Made by a program: the position numbers and the translations under genes | Shown here: positions 9,164-17,650 of the stretch, piece by piece | How positions within the stretch are numbered: the first letter of the stretch is position 1 | Layout of the letters: every line of letters starts with the position of its first letter | Notes under the pieces: model-generated | Told to the model about the DNA's origin: nothing | The model's database searches: none | What the model saw: the letters and a program-made list of their open reading frames with translations, nothing else | Assembly: GCF_013205025.1 (NCBI RefSeq) | Contig: NZ_JABMLE010000002.1 | Location: 1,131,670-1,195,669, forward strand | Reading direction: 5' to 3' | Length of the DNA stretch: 64,000 bases | Origin: Rathayibacter sp. VKM Ac-2857 | Lineage (GTDB): Bacteria > Actinomycetota > Actinomycetes > Actinomycetales > Microbacteriaceae

Positions 9164-10606
9164 ATGAAGGCCGTCGCGGCGGTCGACCTCGGCGCCACCA
9201 GCGGGCGCGTCATCCTCGGCTACGTCGGCCACGACGAGCTGCGGATGCGGCACGTCGCGCGCTTCCCGAACCAGCCGGTCCGCGTCCAGGAGGGCGCCGA
9301 GTCCGCGCTGCACTGGAACATCCTCGAACTGCACCGCTCGCTGACGACCGGACTGACCAACGCGCTCCGCGACGAGCCGGAGGTCGTCTCGATCGGCATC
9401 GACTCCTGGGCCGTCGACTACGCCCTGCTGCGCCAGGGCCGGATGCTCGGCGCGCCGTACCACTACCGCGACGAGCGGACCGCGCGCGGCGTCGCCGACG
9501 TGCACGCGCGCATCGGCGCCGAGGAGCTCTACGCGCGCAACGGACTCCAGCACCTCCCCTTCAACACGCTGTTCCAGCTCGCCGACGAGCGCGACGTCCT
9601 CGCACTCGCCGACCAGGCGCTGCTCGTCCCGGACCTGATCGGCTACTGGCTGACCGGCGTCGCCGCGACCGAGATCACCAACGCCTCCACCACGGGTCTG
9701 CTCGACCCGCACACCCGCGCGTGGGACCACGAGCTCCTCACGCGCCTCGATCTGCCGCTCGGGATCCTCGCGCCCCTGATCGAGCCGGGCTCCCGGCTCG
9801 GCTCGCTCCTGCCCGCCGTCGCCGCCGAGCTCGGCGCCCCGGCCGGGCTCGGCGTCGTCGCCGTCGGCTCGCACGACACGGCCTCGGCCGTCGTCGCCGT
9901 GCCGGCCGCTGGCGAGGACTTCGCGTACATCTCCAGCGGCACCTGGTCGCTCGTCGGCGTCGAACTCGAGGAGCCGGTGGTCTCGCTGGAGGGTCGGGCC
10001 GCCAACTTCACCAACGAGGGCGGCGTCGACGGGCGAGTCCGATTCCTGAAGAACGTCTCCGGGCTCTGGCTGCTCTCCGAGTCGATCCGCACCTGGGAGC
10101 GCAGCACCGGCGAGCAGATCGACCTCGCCGAGCTGCTGCGGCAGGCGGCGGCGATCCGCGGACCGATCACCACCTTCGACCCCGCCGACGAGCGCTTCCT
10201 CGCCCCCGGCAACATGCCCGGCCGGATCGTCGAGTGGTGCGTCGAGCGCGGTCTCGCGCAGCCGCGCACGCGCCCCGAGTTCGTCCGCTCGATCCTGGAG
10301 TCGCTCGCCGAGGCCTACGCGAGCACCCTCATCGACGCCGTCCGGCTCAGCGGCAAGCGGGTCCGCACGATCCACATCGTCGGCGGCGGCTCGCAGAACG
10401 AGCTGCTCTGCCAGCTCACCGCCGACCGCACCGGCCTCCCGGTCGAGGCCGGTCCCAGCGAGGCCACGGCGATCGGGAACATCATCGTCCAGGCCCGCGC
10501 GCAGGGCCTCGTCTCCGGCTCGCTCGAGTCGCTGCGCGCGCTCGTGCGCCGGGCGTTCCCGCCGACGCGCTACGAACCCCGTCCCTCCTCCCCCGAGAAA
10601 GGCTGA
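9164..10606 (+). CDS. rhaB: rhamnulokinase (FGGY family)
   Basis: A 480-residue FGGY-family kinase that phosphorylates L-rhamnulose at O1 with ATP. The N-terminal phosphate-binding motif VDLGATSGR starts at residue 6. [12 protein letters not shown] follows, and the second ATPase lobe shows [17 protein letters not shown] and IVGGGSQN, all typical of RhaB. The ATG at 9164 has AAGGAG 7 bases upstream and starts 22 bases after the aldolase stop, so the two are co-transcribed. An upstream in-frame start at 9107 overlaps the aldolase and lacks this ribosome site. Length is normal for the family. Confidence 0.93.
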   Translation: MKAVAAVDLGATSGRVILGYVGHDELRMRHVARFPNQPVRVQEGAESALHWNILELHRSLTTGLTNALRDEPEVVSIGIDSWAVDYALLRQGRMLGAPYHYRDERTARGVADVHARIGAEELYARNGLQHLPFNTLFQLADERDVLALADQALLVPDLIGYWLTGVAATEITNASTTGLLDPHTRAWDHELLTRLDLPLGILAPLIEPGSRLGSLLPAVAAELGAPAGLGVVAVGSHDTASAVVAVPAAGEDFAYISSGTWSLVGVELEEPVVSLEGRAANFTNEGGVDGRVRFLKNVSGLWLLSESIRTWERSTGEQIDLAELLRQAAAIRGPITTFDPADERFLAPGNMPGRIVEWCVERGLAQPRTRPEFVRSILESLAEAYASTLIDAVRLSGKRVRTIHIVGGGSQNELLCQLTADRTGLPVEAGPSEATAIGNIIVQARAQGLVSGSLESLRALVRRAFPPTRYEPRPSSPEKG

Positions 10607-10611
10607 CCAGC

Positions 10612-11850
10612 ATGGTCCAGCGCCAGTTCCCGAAGCCCGTCGAGCTGCTCGAGTACCTCAGCTTCAAGAAGCCCGAGCTCGACGGCCGCAAGCGCCGCCT
10701 CGACGCCGCCCTCACCATCGAGGACCTCCGCACCATCGCGAAGCGCCGCACCCCCAAGGCCGCGTTCGACTACACGGACGGCTCCGCGGAGGGCGAGATC
10801 TCCATCGCCCGCGCCCGCCAGGCGTTCGAGGACGTCGAGTTCCACCCCCAGGTGCTCCGCGACGTCGCCGCCGTCGACACCACCGCCACCGTCCTCGGCG
10901 CGCCCTCCGCGATGCCGTTCGGGATCGCACCCACCGGCTTCACCCGCCTGATGCAGACCGAGGGCGAGACCGCGGGGGCCGGAGCGGCCGCCGCCGCGGG
11001 CATCCCGTTCACCCTCTCCACGCTCGGCACCACCTCGATCGAGAACGTGAAGAAGGCCAACCCGAACGGCCGCAACTGGTTCCAGCTGTACGTGATGCGC
11101 GACCGCGAGATCTCCTACGGCCTCGTCGAGCGCGCCGCCGCCGCCGGCTACGAGACGCTCTTCTTCACCGTCGACACCCCCGTCGCCGGCGCCCGCCTGC
11201 GCGACAAGCGCAACGGCTTCTCCATTCCGCCCCAGCTCACCGTCGGCACCGTCCTCGACGCACTCCCCCGCCCGTGGTGGTGGTTCGACTTCCTCACCAC
11301 CCAGAAGCTCGAGTTCGCGTCCCTCAGCGCCACCGGCGGCACCGTCGGCGACCTGCTCGACCTCGCCATGGACCCCACCATCAGCTACGAGGACCTCAAG
11401 GTCATCCGCGAGATGTGGCCCGGCAAGCTCGTCATCAAGGGCGTGCAGAGCGTCGAGGACGCCCACAAGTTCGCCGACTTCGGCGTCGACGGCATCGTGC
11501 TGTCGAACCACGGCGGCCGCCAGCTCGACCGCGCCCCGATCCCGTTCCACCTGCTGCCCGAGGTCGTCCGCGAGGTCGGCACCGACACCGAGGTGATGGT
11601 GGACACCGGCATCATGAACGGCGCCGACATCGTCTCCTCCATCGCCCTCGGAGCGAAGTTCACCCTCATCGGCCGCGCCTACCTCTACGGCCTCATGGCC
11701 GGCGGCCGCCAGGGCGTCGACCGCACCATCGCGATCCTCTCCGACCAGATCGTCCGCACCATGAAGCTCCTCGGCGCCCACTCCCTCGAGGAGCTGACCC
11801 CCGCCCACGTCACCCAGCTCGAGCGCCTGCAGCCCCGCCCCCGCCCCTGA
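10612..11850 (+). CDS. lldD: FMN-dependent alpha-hydroxy-acid (L-lactate) dehydrogenase
   Basis: A 412-residue FMN-dependent alpha-hydroxy-acid dehydrogenase/oxidase. The catalytic base is H300 in [13 protein letters not shown], and the C-terminal FMN-phosphate region reads [19 protein letters not shown], then [18 protein letters not shown] near the N-terminus is typical of the family. In this operon the obvious substrate is L-lactate produced by the upstream fusion enzyme, giving pyruvate. It begins 5 bases after the kinase stop with AAAGG upstream. Last gene of the rhamnose operon; repeats follow directly. Confidence 0.9.
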   Translation: MVQRQFPKPVELLEYLSFKKPELDGRKRRLDAALTIEDLRTIAKRRTPKAAFDYTDGSAEGEISIARARQAFEDVEFHPQVLRDVAAVDTTATVLGAPSAMPFGIAPTGFTRLMQTEGETAGAGAAAAAGIPFTLSTLGTTSIENVKKANPNGRNWFQLYVMRDREISYGLVERAAAAGYETLFFTVDTPVAGARLRDKRNGFSIPPQLTVGTVLDALPRPWWWFDFLTTQKLEFASLSATGGTVGDLLDLAMDPTISYEDLKVIREMWPGKLVIKGVQSVEDAHKFADFGVDGIVLSNHGGRQLDRAPIPFHLLPEVVREVGTDTEVMVDTGIMNGADIVSSIALGAKFTLIGRAYLYGLMAGGRQGVDRTIAILSDQIVRTMKLLGAHSLEELTPAHVTQLERLQPRPRP

Positions 11851-11857
11851 CCCGGCG

Positions 11858-12346
11858 AAGCATGCCGGTCGAGTAGCCCCCACAGGCGCCATCATGCTGA
11901 TCGAGTATCCGCCGCAGGCGCCATCATGCTGGTCGAGTAGCCGCCACAGGCCACCTCATGCTGGTCGAGTAGCCGCTGCAGGCGGCGTATCGAGACCCAC
12001 GTCCCCCGCACGAAGGATCTCGATACGCCCGCTCCGCGGCCTACTCGATCAGCATGCAAAAAGCTGACGCCTTCTCCGCCGCAGGCCACCTCATGCTGGT
12101 CGAGTAGCCGCCAGAGGCGGCGTATCGAGACCCGCCGACGCCAGCAGGGCGAGTCTGCAGACCTGCCTTCTGGCGGTGGCGGATCTCGATACGGCCGCAA
12201 TGCGGCCTACTCGATCAGCATGCAAGGGGCAGCCGCTCCACCGTCCCCCGTCCGCGCAGGCGCCCCCATGCCGGTCGAGTAGCCGCCGCAGGCGCCTCAT
12301 GCTGGTCGAGTAGCCGCCGCAGGCGGCGTATCGAGACCCGCCCGCA
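11858..12346. repeat. palindromic repeat cluster with two full elements
   Basis: Half units in tandem at about 11866-11950 each read CTGGTCGAGTAG with CCGCCACAGG or similar. One short full element runs 11957-12056 and one full element 12092-12222, bounded by CATGCTGGTCGAGTAG and CTACTCGATCAGCATG; the latter contains GTCTGCAGAC. A last half unit lies at about 12299-12346. No gene is seen in this stretch. Confidence 0.9.
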
Positions 12347-12355
12347 CCCAGCCTC

Positions 12356-12390
12356 TTGCCAGGAACTCCGTCGACCCGCTACGGTCGACG
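12356..12390 (+). promoter_or_regulatory. promoter with overlapping palindrome ahead of an 18-aa ORF
   Basis: TTGCCA (12356-12361), an 18-base spacer and TACGGT (12380-12385) match the actinobacterial promoter consensus. The -10 lies inside a perfect 8-bp inverted repeat, CGTCGACC (12369-12376) and GGTCGACG (12383-12390), a plausible repressor site. Confidence 0.6.
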
Positions 12391-12415
12391 AACGCCACCA
12401 CGAAAGGAGCCGACC

Positions 12416-12472
12416 ATGACGAACGCGCCGCACTTCACCACCGCCGGCTTCTTCGGCGCCCTCTCCGACTGA
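12416..12472 (+). CDS. putative 18-aa peptide, MTNAPHFTTAGFFGALSD
   Basis: An 18-residue open reading frame (MTNAPHFTTAGFFGALSD). GAAAGGAG lies 7 bases before its ATG and a consensus promoter ends 30 bases upstream. The combination of promoter, palindrome and strong ribosome site is more than expected by chance for so short a frame. It is not strongly hydrophobic and has no signal peptide. It could be a leader peptide or a small functional protein; I do not recognise it. The next gene on this strand (12718) is 245 bases away. Confidence 0.45.
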   Translation: MTNAPHFTTAGFFGALSD

Positions 12473-12717
12473 CCGGTCGAGCCTCCCGCTCGTCATCGCT
12501 CAGACGGTGACGGCGCAGAAGAAGCTCCCGGTCCGCGGCACCGCCGCACGGACCGTCGTCCCGTCCTCGACCCGAACCCCGGGTCCCGCGCGCCGCCCCT
12601 CCGGCGGCCGCTCCGCGCGCTCCGAGCGCGCTCCTCGCCGCGCCCACCAGGCGCTCTCCGGCGCGCCCGCGCGCCAGCCGCCCGGCACCGACCGGGCCTC
12701 GCACGAAGGACACCATC
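12473..12717. other. non-coding interval
   Basis: 245 bases with several open frames on both strands but no convincing start, ribosome site or protein pattern. The arginine- and proline-rich translations are typical artefacts of very GC-rich DNA. It may be the untranslated leader of the 12718 gene. Confidence 0.5.
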
Positions 12718-12936
12718 GTGAACACCGCAGCGACACTCGTCGCCCGCCTCCCCCGACCCCGCACCGCCCGCCTGCTCGACCGCCTCGCGCTCCGCGCGGG
12801 CATCGCCCTCGTGGCGTGGAGCACCCGGGAGCGCCGCCTCCCGCCCACCCACGCGGAGGTCGCCGCCCTCCGCCACGAGCGCGCCGCCCTCGAGGACCGC
12901 GAGCGCCGCACCGCACTCCAGCGCCTCCCGCGCTGA
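12718..12936 (+). CDS. small arginine-rich protein, 72 aa
   Basis: A 72-residue basic protein starting at GTG with GAAGGA 7 bases upstream. It has one short hydrophobic stretch (LRAGIALVAWSTR, residues 30-42) between arginine-rich segments and a charged helical tail (EVAALRHERAALEDRERR). Small proteins of this layout occur in related genomes without known function. It could bind membrane or nucleic acid, but nothing in the sequence decides this. A long perfect hairpin follows its stop codon. Confidence 0.6.
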   Translation: MNTAATLVARLPRPRTARLLDRLALRAGIALVAWSTRERRLPPTHAEVAALRHERAALEDRERRTALQRLPR

Positions 12937-12947
12937 CCCCGCCCACA

Positions 12948-12993
12948 ACGCAGAAGTTGCGGTAGTCGCACTCGACTACCGCAACTTCTGCGT
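12948..12993. terminator. perfect 21-bp palindromic hairpin between convergent genes
   Basis: The arms ACGCAGAAGTTGCGGTAGTC and its complement (21 bp including the next base pair) are perfect, with loop CACT. It sits 11 bases after the stop of the small protein and about 34 bases before the stop of the convergent secreted protein, so it probably works as a bidirectional terminator. There is no U-tract on either side. Confidence 0.75.
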
Positions 12994-13026
12994 ACTGAAC
13001 TGCTTCTCGGGAGAGAGCAGCGCCGG

Positions 13027-14358
13027 CTACAGCGTCCCCTCGAACAGGACACGCTCCGGAGCGTCTTCATCGGCACCGGACCCGTTGCCGCCTTCCAGGG
13101 TGACCTTCACCTGATCACCCGGTTGCACATCAGCTGTGAAGTACAGCCGGTGCCCCGAGTAGTAGGCGCCGGAGAGACCGGTGAGCTCGTCGTTCCAGAC
13201 CGATCCGATCTTCACGCCGTTCACAGAGATCCACACCCGCGCCGTACTGGTAGCAACGTCCTCCGACAGGGAGAAGACCGCTCGGTGATCCTCGTACGAC
13301 ACCGTCACCACCGGAGCATCCTTCGCAGTACCGGCCCCCGCGACAGGACCGGGCGTCGGTGCCTCGGTCGAGACCGGAGCCGGCTGCCCGCCCGTCGGAG
13401 CCGCATCGCCGAGCTGCGCCGTGTACAGCCTCGTCCGGCGGAGGGTGTCATCGAACCCGTCGTCCAGCGACCCCGCGTACTCCGTGACCGCCAGGCGATC
13501 GCCCGGCTTCACCCCGGGGATGTAGAGGACCGTCGGCCCATCAACGACATCGGGGACGACCCGCGCCACACCGCGGGTCTGCTTGTTCTGGATCTGCGCG
13601 ACGGGCTTCCCCTCGACGATCACCACGAACCGCTTGTCCGAGCGGTAGAGGTCATCGGACACCGACACCAGCACCCCCTCGTCCGAGAGCGTCGCGATCA
13701 CGAACGGCTGCTGCGCGATCGGCGCCGCTCCGGGAGCGGCCTCGGTCGACGCAGGAGCGGCATCGCCGAGCTGCGCCGCGTACAGCCTCGTACGGCGGAG
13801 GGAGTCGTCGAAGCCGTCGTCCAGCGACCCCACGTACTCGGTGACAGCCATGCGATCACCGGGCTTGACGCCCGGGATGTGGAGAACCGACCGACCATCG
13901 ACGGAATCGGGAGTCACTGTCGCCACACCGCGGGTCTGCTTGTTCTGGATCTGAGCGACAGGCTTCCCCTCGACGATCACGACGATCCGCTTCTCCGACC
14001 GGTACAGGTCGTCGGACAGTGACACCAGCGCCCCGTCGTCCGAGAGCGTCGCGATCACGAGCGCCGGCTGCGCGGACGGCGCCGCTCCCGGAGCGGGCTC
14101 GGCCGGCGTCGGAACCGCGGCGGGCTCGGCGGCAGCGGCCGTCGGCGTGGGCGCGATGGCCGTCGGAGTCGGTTCGGGCGCAGCGGTCGTCGGCGTGGGC
14201 GCGATGGTCGTCGGAGTCGGCTCGGGCGCAGCGGTCGTCGGCACGGGCGCGATGGTCGTCGGAGTCGGGGCCGGCTCGGCGATCGCCGGCGTCGCCGACA
14301 GCAGGCCGAACAGGGTGGTCGCGGCGAGACAGGCCGCGGCAGTGCGCGTGTTCCTCAT
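13027..14358 (-). CDS. secreted protein with three repeated beta-domains
   Basis: A 443-residue exported protein. A Sec signal peptide (residues 1-26, ending ATPAIA) precedes a Pro/Thr-rich linker with repeats of EPTPTTIAPTPTTA, then three copies of a domain of about 85 residues. The first two copies are nearly identical: IATLSDDGALVSLSDDLYRS, VIVEGKPVAQIQNKQTRGVA, then GVKPGD and AVTEY. The third is diverged (VTVSYEDHRAVFSLSEDV). The pattern suggests an all-beta, immunoglobulin- or carbohydrate-binding-like fold facing the outside. The same domain occurs once in the protein at 17198-17650. The start at 14358 has GAAGGGA upstream; an earlier in-frame start at 14484 would hide the signal peptide. 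Ligand unknown. Confidence 0.8.
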   Translation of the reverse strand: MRNTRTAAACLAATTLFGLLSATPAIAEPAPTPTTIAPVPTTAAPEPTPTTIAPTPTTAAPEPTPTAIAPTPTAAAAEPAAVPTPAEPAPGAAPSAQPALVIATLSDDGALVSLSDDLYRSEKRIVVIVEGKPVAQIQNKQTRGVATVTPDSVDGRSVLHIPGVKPGDRMAVTEYVGSLDDGFDDSLRRTRLYAAQLGDAAPASTEAAPGAAPIAQQPFVIATLSDEGVLVSVSDDLYRSDKRFVVIVEGKPVAQIQNKQTRGVARVVPDVVDGPTVLYIPGVKPGDRLAVTEYAGSLDDGFDDTLRRTRLYTAQLGDAAPTGGQPAPVSTEAPTPGPVAGAGTAKDAPVVTVSYEDHRAVFSLSEDVATSTARVWISVNGVKIGSVWNDELTGLSGAYYSGHRLYFTADVQPGDQVKVTLEGGNGSGADEDAPERVLFEGTL

Positions 14359-14640
14359 GGGTATCCCTTCGATGAAGGCGACCAGAGACGAAGGAGCCGG
14401 GCGCTTCGGGACGCCCGCGGCTGGTCGCGACGAGACATTCTCATCCGGCGGGACTCGCGGTCGCTCGGCCGTGGCGCAAGACACGTGTGCGGTGGCCCGG
14501 GTCTGCTGCGGGCGCCGGGAGTCACCCGGATGCGCAGCTCACCAGGCAGTCGCTCACAGTCGCCGCACATATCGCTGAGTATCGTTCGGAGCGACACGGT
14601 CGTTCGGAACGGCACACTCGGAAGACACTCGGAGGTCATC
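14359..14640. promoter_or_regulatory. divergent promoter region of the secreted protein and padR-type gene
   Basis: 282 bases between divergent genes, with no supported gene. Two direct TATCG repeats (ATATCGCTGAGTATCG, about 14567-14582) lie 60-75 bases ahead of the PadR gene and could be its own operator, since PadR proteins usually repress themselves. Confidence 0.4.
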
Positions 14641-15177
14641 ATGAAGAACCAGTCCTCGACCGGCGCGTTCGGCGCCGGCAACCCCATCGACGGCATCTGG
14701 CAGGCGATGGAGCAGGCCCGCGCCGGCTTCGAGAAGCGTACCGGCAGCCGCGTCGGCCGCGGCGACGTCCGCGCCGCCGTCCTCGCACTCCTCGCCGAGC
14801 AGCCGATGCACGGCTACCAGATCATCCACGAGATCGAGGAGCGCAGCGGCGGCAGCTGGAAGCCGAGCCCCGGCTCCGTCTACCCGACCCTGCAGCTGCT
14901 CGCCGACGAGGGCCTGATCGCCGCCGACGAGTCGAACGGCCGCAAGACCTACAGCCTCACCGACTCCGGTCGCGCTCAGGTCGCCGCGTCCGGCACCGAC
15001 GCCCCGTGGTCCGAGTCCGACCAGGTCGACTTCGGCGCCCTGCCGAAGGCCGGCGTCGCACTCGCCCAGGCCGCCGCGCAGGTCGGCCGCTCGGGCACCC
15101 CGGCTCAGATCCGGCAGGCCGTCTCCGAACTCGAGGACGTGCGCCGCCGCCTGTACGCGATCCTCGCGCAGGACTGA
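14641..15177 (+). CDS. PadR family transcriptional regulator
   Basis: A 178-residue repressor. A glycine-rich N-terminal tail leads into the PadR winged helix at about residues 40-115, with VLALLAEQPMHGYQIIHEIEERSGG, SPGSVYPTLQLLADEGLI and GRKTYSLTDSGRAQV, all diagnostic of the family. The C-terminal helices provide dimerisation. The ATG has GGAGG 5 bases upstream. The UbiB-type kinase gene begins 5 bases after its stop, a pairing often seen in actinobacteria, so the regulator probably controls its own two-gene operon. Confidence 0.9.
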   Translation: MKNQSSTGAFGAGNPIDGIWQAMEQARAGFEKRTGSRVGRGDVRAAVLALLAEQPMHGYQIIHEIEERSGGSWKPSPGSVYPTLQLLADEGLIAADESNGRKTYSLTDSGRAQVAASGTDAPWSESDQVDFGALPKAGVALAQAAAQVGRSGTPAQIRQAVSELEDVRRRLYAILAQD

Positions 15178-15182
15178 CCCGG

Positions 15183-16889
15183 GTGGCGCCGGTCCGCCCG
15201 GGTCTCACCGACCCGGGCCGCCGAGCCCGCAGCGACCAGCGTCGCTACCGCCGCATCCTGCGGTTCGCCTCCTGGCACCTCGCGGTGACCTGGTTCTTCG
15301 ATCTGCTGCTGCCCCGCATCGGGCTGACGGCGATCGCGCTGCGCACCCGCCCGCAGCGGATGCGGCGCTTCGCGCGCAGCTTCCACGTCCTGGCCGTCGA
15401 CCTCGGCGGTCTGATGATCAAGGTGGGCCAGTTCATGTCGTCGCGCCTGGACGTCCTGCCGCCCGAGATCACGCGCGAGCTGGAGGGCCTCCAGGACGAG
15501 GTGCCGCCGGTGCCGTTCCCGCGGATCCGCGCCCTCGCCGAGTCCGAGCTGGGGACGACGCTCGCGCGCGCCTACGCGGACGTCGACGAGACGCCCGTCG
15601 CCGCGGCGTCACTCGGGCAGGCGCACCGCGCCCGGCTCTCACCGGTGGACGCGGCCGACTCCGGACACGAGAACGCGATCGTCAAGGTCCAGCGGCCCGG
15701 CATCGACGAGATCGTCGAGGTCGACCTCGCGGCGCTCCGGCGCATCGGCGGCTGGCTGACCCACGTGCGGCTCGTCTCCGACCGCGTCGACGCGCCCGCG
15801 CTGGTCGAGGAGTTCGCGGTCACGAGCCTCGAGGAGATCGACTACCTGCGCGAGGCGGCCAACTCGGTGCGCTTCGCCGCCGACTTCGCGGGCGACCCGC
15901 GCGTCGGTGTCCCCGACGTGATCTGGGAGCGCTCGACCCGCAAGGTGCTGACGCTGCAGGACGTCACGGCGATCAAGATCACCGACGCGGAGGGTCTCGC
16001 CGCCGCCGGGATCGACCCGCGCGACGTCGCTCCGGTGTTCGCCGCGGTCATGTTCGACCAGCTCTTCACCAACGGCTGGTTCCACGCCGACCCGCACCCG
16101 GGCAACGTCTTCGTCACGCCGACCCCCGGCGGCGAGCTGCCCTGGCGGCTCACCTTCATCGACTTCGGGATGATGGGCGAGGTGCCGTCGTCGACGCGAG
16201 CGGGCCTGCGGGCGATGCTGATCGCCGCCGCCTCGCGCGACGGCAAGGGCCTCGTCGACGCGGCGCGCAACGTCGGCGTGCTGCTCCCCTCCGCCGACTC
16301 CCGCGAGCTCGAGCGCGCGATGACCCAGCTGTTCGCGCGCTTCGGCGGCATGGGCTTCGCCGAGCTGCGCGAGGTCGACCCGCGCGAGTTCCGCGACTTC
16401 GCGATCCAGTTCGGCGACGTGGTGCGCTCGCTGCCGTTCCAGCTGCCCGAGAACTTCCTGCTCATCATCCGGGCCATGTCGCTGACCTCCGGAGTCTGCA
16501 GCGCGCTCGATCCGTCGTTCAACCTCTGGGACTCGGTCGAGCCCTACGCGCAGCAGCTGATCCGGGAGGAGCGCGGCAACGTCGCGCAGGACGTCGGCCG
16601 ACAGGCGCTCGACACCCTCGGGCTCCTGGTGCGCCTGCCGCGGCGCCTGGACGAGCTCGCGACGACCCTCGAGGACGGGACCCTCGCTGTCACCGTGCCG
16701 ACGGTCGAGCGCCGGCTGAACCGGCTCGAGGGGACGGTCCGGCGGATCGTCTCGGCGGTGCTCTTCGCCGGGCTGCTCATCGCCGGCGCGGTCGTCCGGG
16801 CGGACGACACCGTGTTCGGCACGGTGCTGATGGCGGTGTCGGTGCTGCCTCTGCTGCACGCGCTGCTCTCGCGCTCGCGCCTGCTCTGA
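15183..16889 (+). CDS. ABC1/UbiB (AarF) family atypical kinase
   Basis: A 568-residue protein-kinase-like ATPase. The UbiB signature KxGQ appears in MIKVGQFMSSR. The ATP-lysine follows in IVKVQRPGID, the catalytic loop is HADPHPGN and the metal-binding motif is DFGMMG. The C-terminus carries two membrane helices (VLFAGLLIAGAVV and VLMAVSVLPLLHALL), typical of bacterial members. Relatives affect isoprenoid quinone biosynthesis or lipid handling; the precise substrate is unknown. The GTG at 15183 gives a short basic leader before the conserved YRRILRFASWHL; its ribosome site (CAGGA) is weak, consistent with translational coupling to the PadR gene. Confidence 0.9.
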   Translation: MAPVRPGLTDPGRRARSDQRRYRRILRFASWHLAVTWFFDLLLPRIGLTAIALRTRPQRMRRFARSFHVLAVDLGGLMIKVGQFMSSRLDVLPPEITRELEGLQDEVPPVPFPRIRALAESELGTTLARAYADVDETPVAAASLGQAHRARLSPVDAADSGHENAIVKVQRPGIDEIVEVDLAALRRIGGWLTHVRLVSDRVDAPALVEEFAVTSLEEIDYLREAANSVRFAADFAGDPRVGVPDVIWERSTRKVLTLQDVTAIKITDAEGLAAAGIDPRDVAPVFAAVMFDQLFTNGWFHADPHPGNVFVTPTPGGELPWRLTFIDFGMMGEVPSSTRAGLRAMLIAAASRDGKGLVDAARNVGVLLPSADSRELERAMTQLFARFGGMGFAELREVDPREFRDFAIQFGDVVRSLPFQLPENFLLIIRAMSLTSGVCSALDPSFNLWDSVEPYAQQLIREERGNVAQDVGRQALDTLGLLVRLPRRLDELATTLEDGTLAVTVPTVERRLNRLEGTVRRIVSAVLFAGLLIAGAVVRADDTVFGTVLMAVSVLPLLHALLSRSRLL

Positions 16890-16962
16890 CGCCGTCGCGG
16901 AGACCGACCGGATCCCGCCACCTCACTGGTCTGCGCCGATTGTTCGACGTCGCCCCGAACGA

Positions 16963-16978
16963 GGTTCACGGTGGAACC
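16963..16978 (+). promoter_or_regulatory. inverted repeat upstream of tiny peptide 1
   Basis: GGTTC-ACGGTG-GAACC, a perfect 5-bp inverted repeat, lies 50-65 bases before the first tiny hydrophobic ORF. Just upstream GTTCG and CGAAC form another pair. They could be regulator sites; no clear promoter was found. Confidence 0.3.
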
Positions 16979-17027
16979 GGGTCGCCCGACGATGGACGGC
17001 CGGTCAGGTTCTCGGAAAGGAGTCGAC

Positions 17028-17072
17028 ATGATATTCGCGTTGATCGCGTTCCTCGTCCAGGCCTACGGCTAG
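17028..17072 (+). CDS. tiny hydrophobic peptide 1, MIFALIAFLVQAYG (14 aa)
   Basis: A 14-residue frame, MIFALIAFLVQAYG, almost entirely hydrophobic. It is preceded by GGAAAGGAG at 5 bases, one of the strongest ribosome sites in the window, and followed by a hairpin (17087-17113). Two similar peptide frames lie 1.0 and 1.2 kb downstream with nearly the same start context (AAAGGAGTCGACATG here). Such peptides could be membrane-active toxins, signals or leaderless bacteriocins. No family is recognised; support comes from the repetition of the design. Confidence 0.5.
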   Translation: MIFALIAFLVQAYG

Positions 17073-17086
17073 CCCGGCGAAGCGAT

Positions 17087-17113
17087 CGCGGCCACCCGCG
17101 CAGGGTGACCGCG
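17087..17113 (+). terminator. hairpin after tiny peptide 1
   Basis: CGCGGCCACCC and GGGTGACCGCG pair over 11 positions with one mismatch around a 5-base loop, 14 bases after the tiny peptide stop. No U-tract is visible. Confidence 0.55.
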
Positions 17114-17197
17114 ACCCGGCCGGGGCCGGTCGGTTCCAGGCTTCCCGACCGTTCCCGAGTGCCGCTCGACGCCGAACGCCGAACGGCCGGATCGGAG

Positions 17198-17650
17198 CTA
17201 GGCCGCCGGCAGCCGCTCGTCGAACAGGTCGTACTGGCCGAAGCGGGAGCCGAGCGACTCGCCCGGACGGCCCCCGATCACCGCGACCCGCACCTCGTCG
17301 CCCGCCCTCGCCGGGCCCATCCGCAGGAAGACCCGGTCGCCCACGGACCAGCGGGTCGCGTAGTAGGCCGAGCCGAAGTAGGTCTCGCCGACGTACCGGT
17401 CGTTCACCAGCACGACGATCCGGGTCCGCGATTGCAGGAGTCCGGCCGACATGTCGATGACGACGTCGCCGTCGAGGAGATGGGCGTGGATCGAGGTGTC
17501 GGCGTGCGAGACGGACCCGTCGATCGGGACGAGGGAGGAGTCCGGAGTCCCGCTCGGGTCACTGGCAGCGGCCGTCGCCGGCGGCGCGGACGCGAGGCCG
17601 AGCAGCGCTGCGGCGATCACGCCGATCGTGAAGGTGCGAAGGGGCTTCAT
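17198..17650 (-). CDS. secreted single-domain beta protein
   Basis: A 150-residue exported protein. The signal peptide spans residues 1-28 (cut near PPATAAA), and a short linker leads to one domain of about 85 residues. That domain follows the plan of those in the 13027-14358 protein: an N-terminal strand with DTSIHAHLLDGDVVIDMSAG, then TRIVVLVNDRYVG, then VGDRVFLRM and AGDEVRVAVIGG. It is therefore a single-domain paralogue. GGAAAGAG lies about 4 bases before the ATG. It is flanked by the tiny hydrophobic peptide genes on the opposite strand. Function unknown; a surface ligand-binding or immunity-like role would be guesswork. Confidence 0.7.
   Translation of the reverse strand: MKPLRTFTIGVIAAALLGLASAPPATAAASDPSGTPDSSLVPIDGSVSHADTSIHAHLLDGDVVIDMSAGLLQSRTRIVVLVNDRYVGETYFGSAYYATRWSVGDRVFLRMGPARAGDEVRVAVIGGRPGESLGSRFGQYDLFDERLPAA

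Noticed and set aside
12507-12965. 152-codon plus-strand frame over the 12.5-12.9 kb gap
   Set aside because: Pro/Arg-rich, overlaps the better-supported 72-residue gene in another frame, and has no ribosome site.
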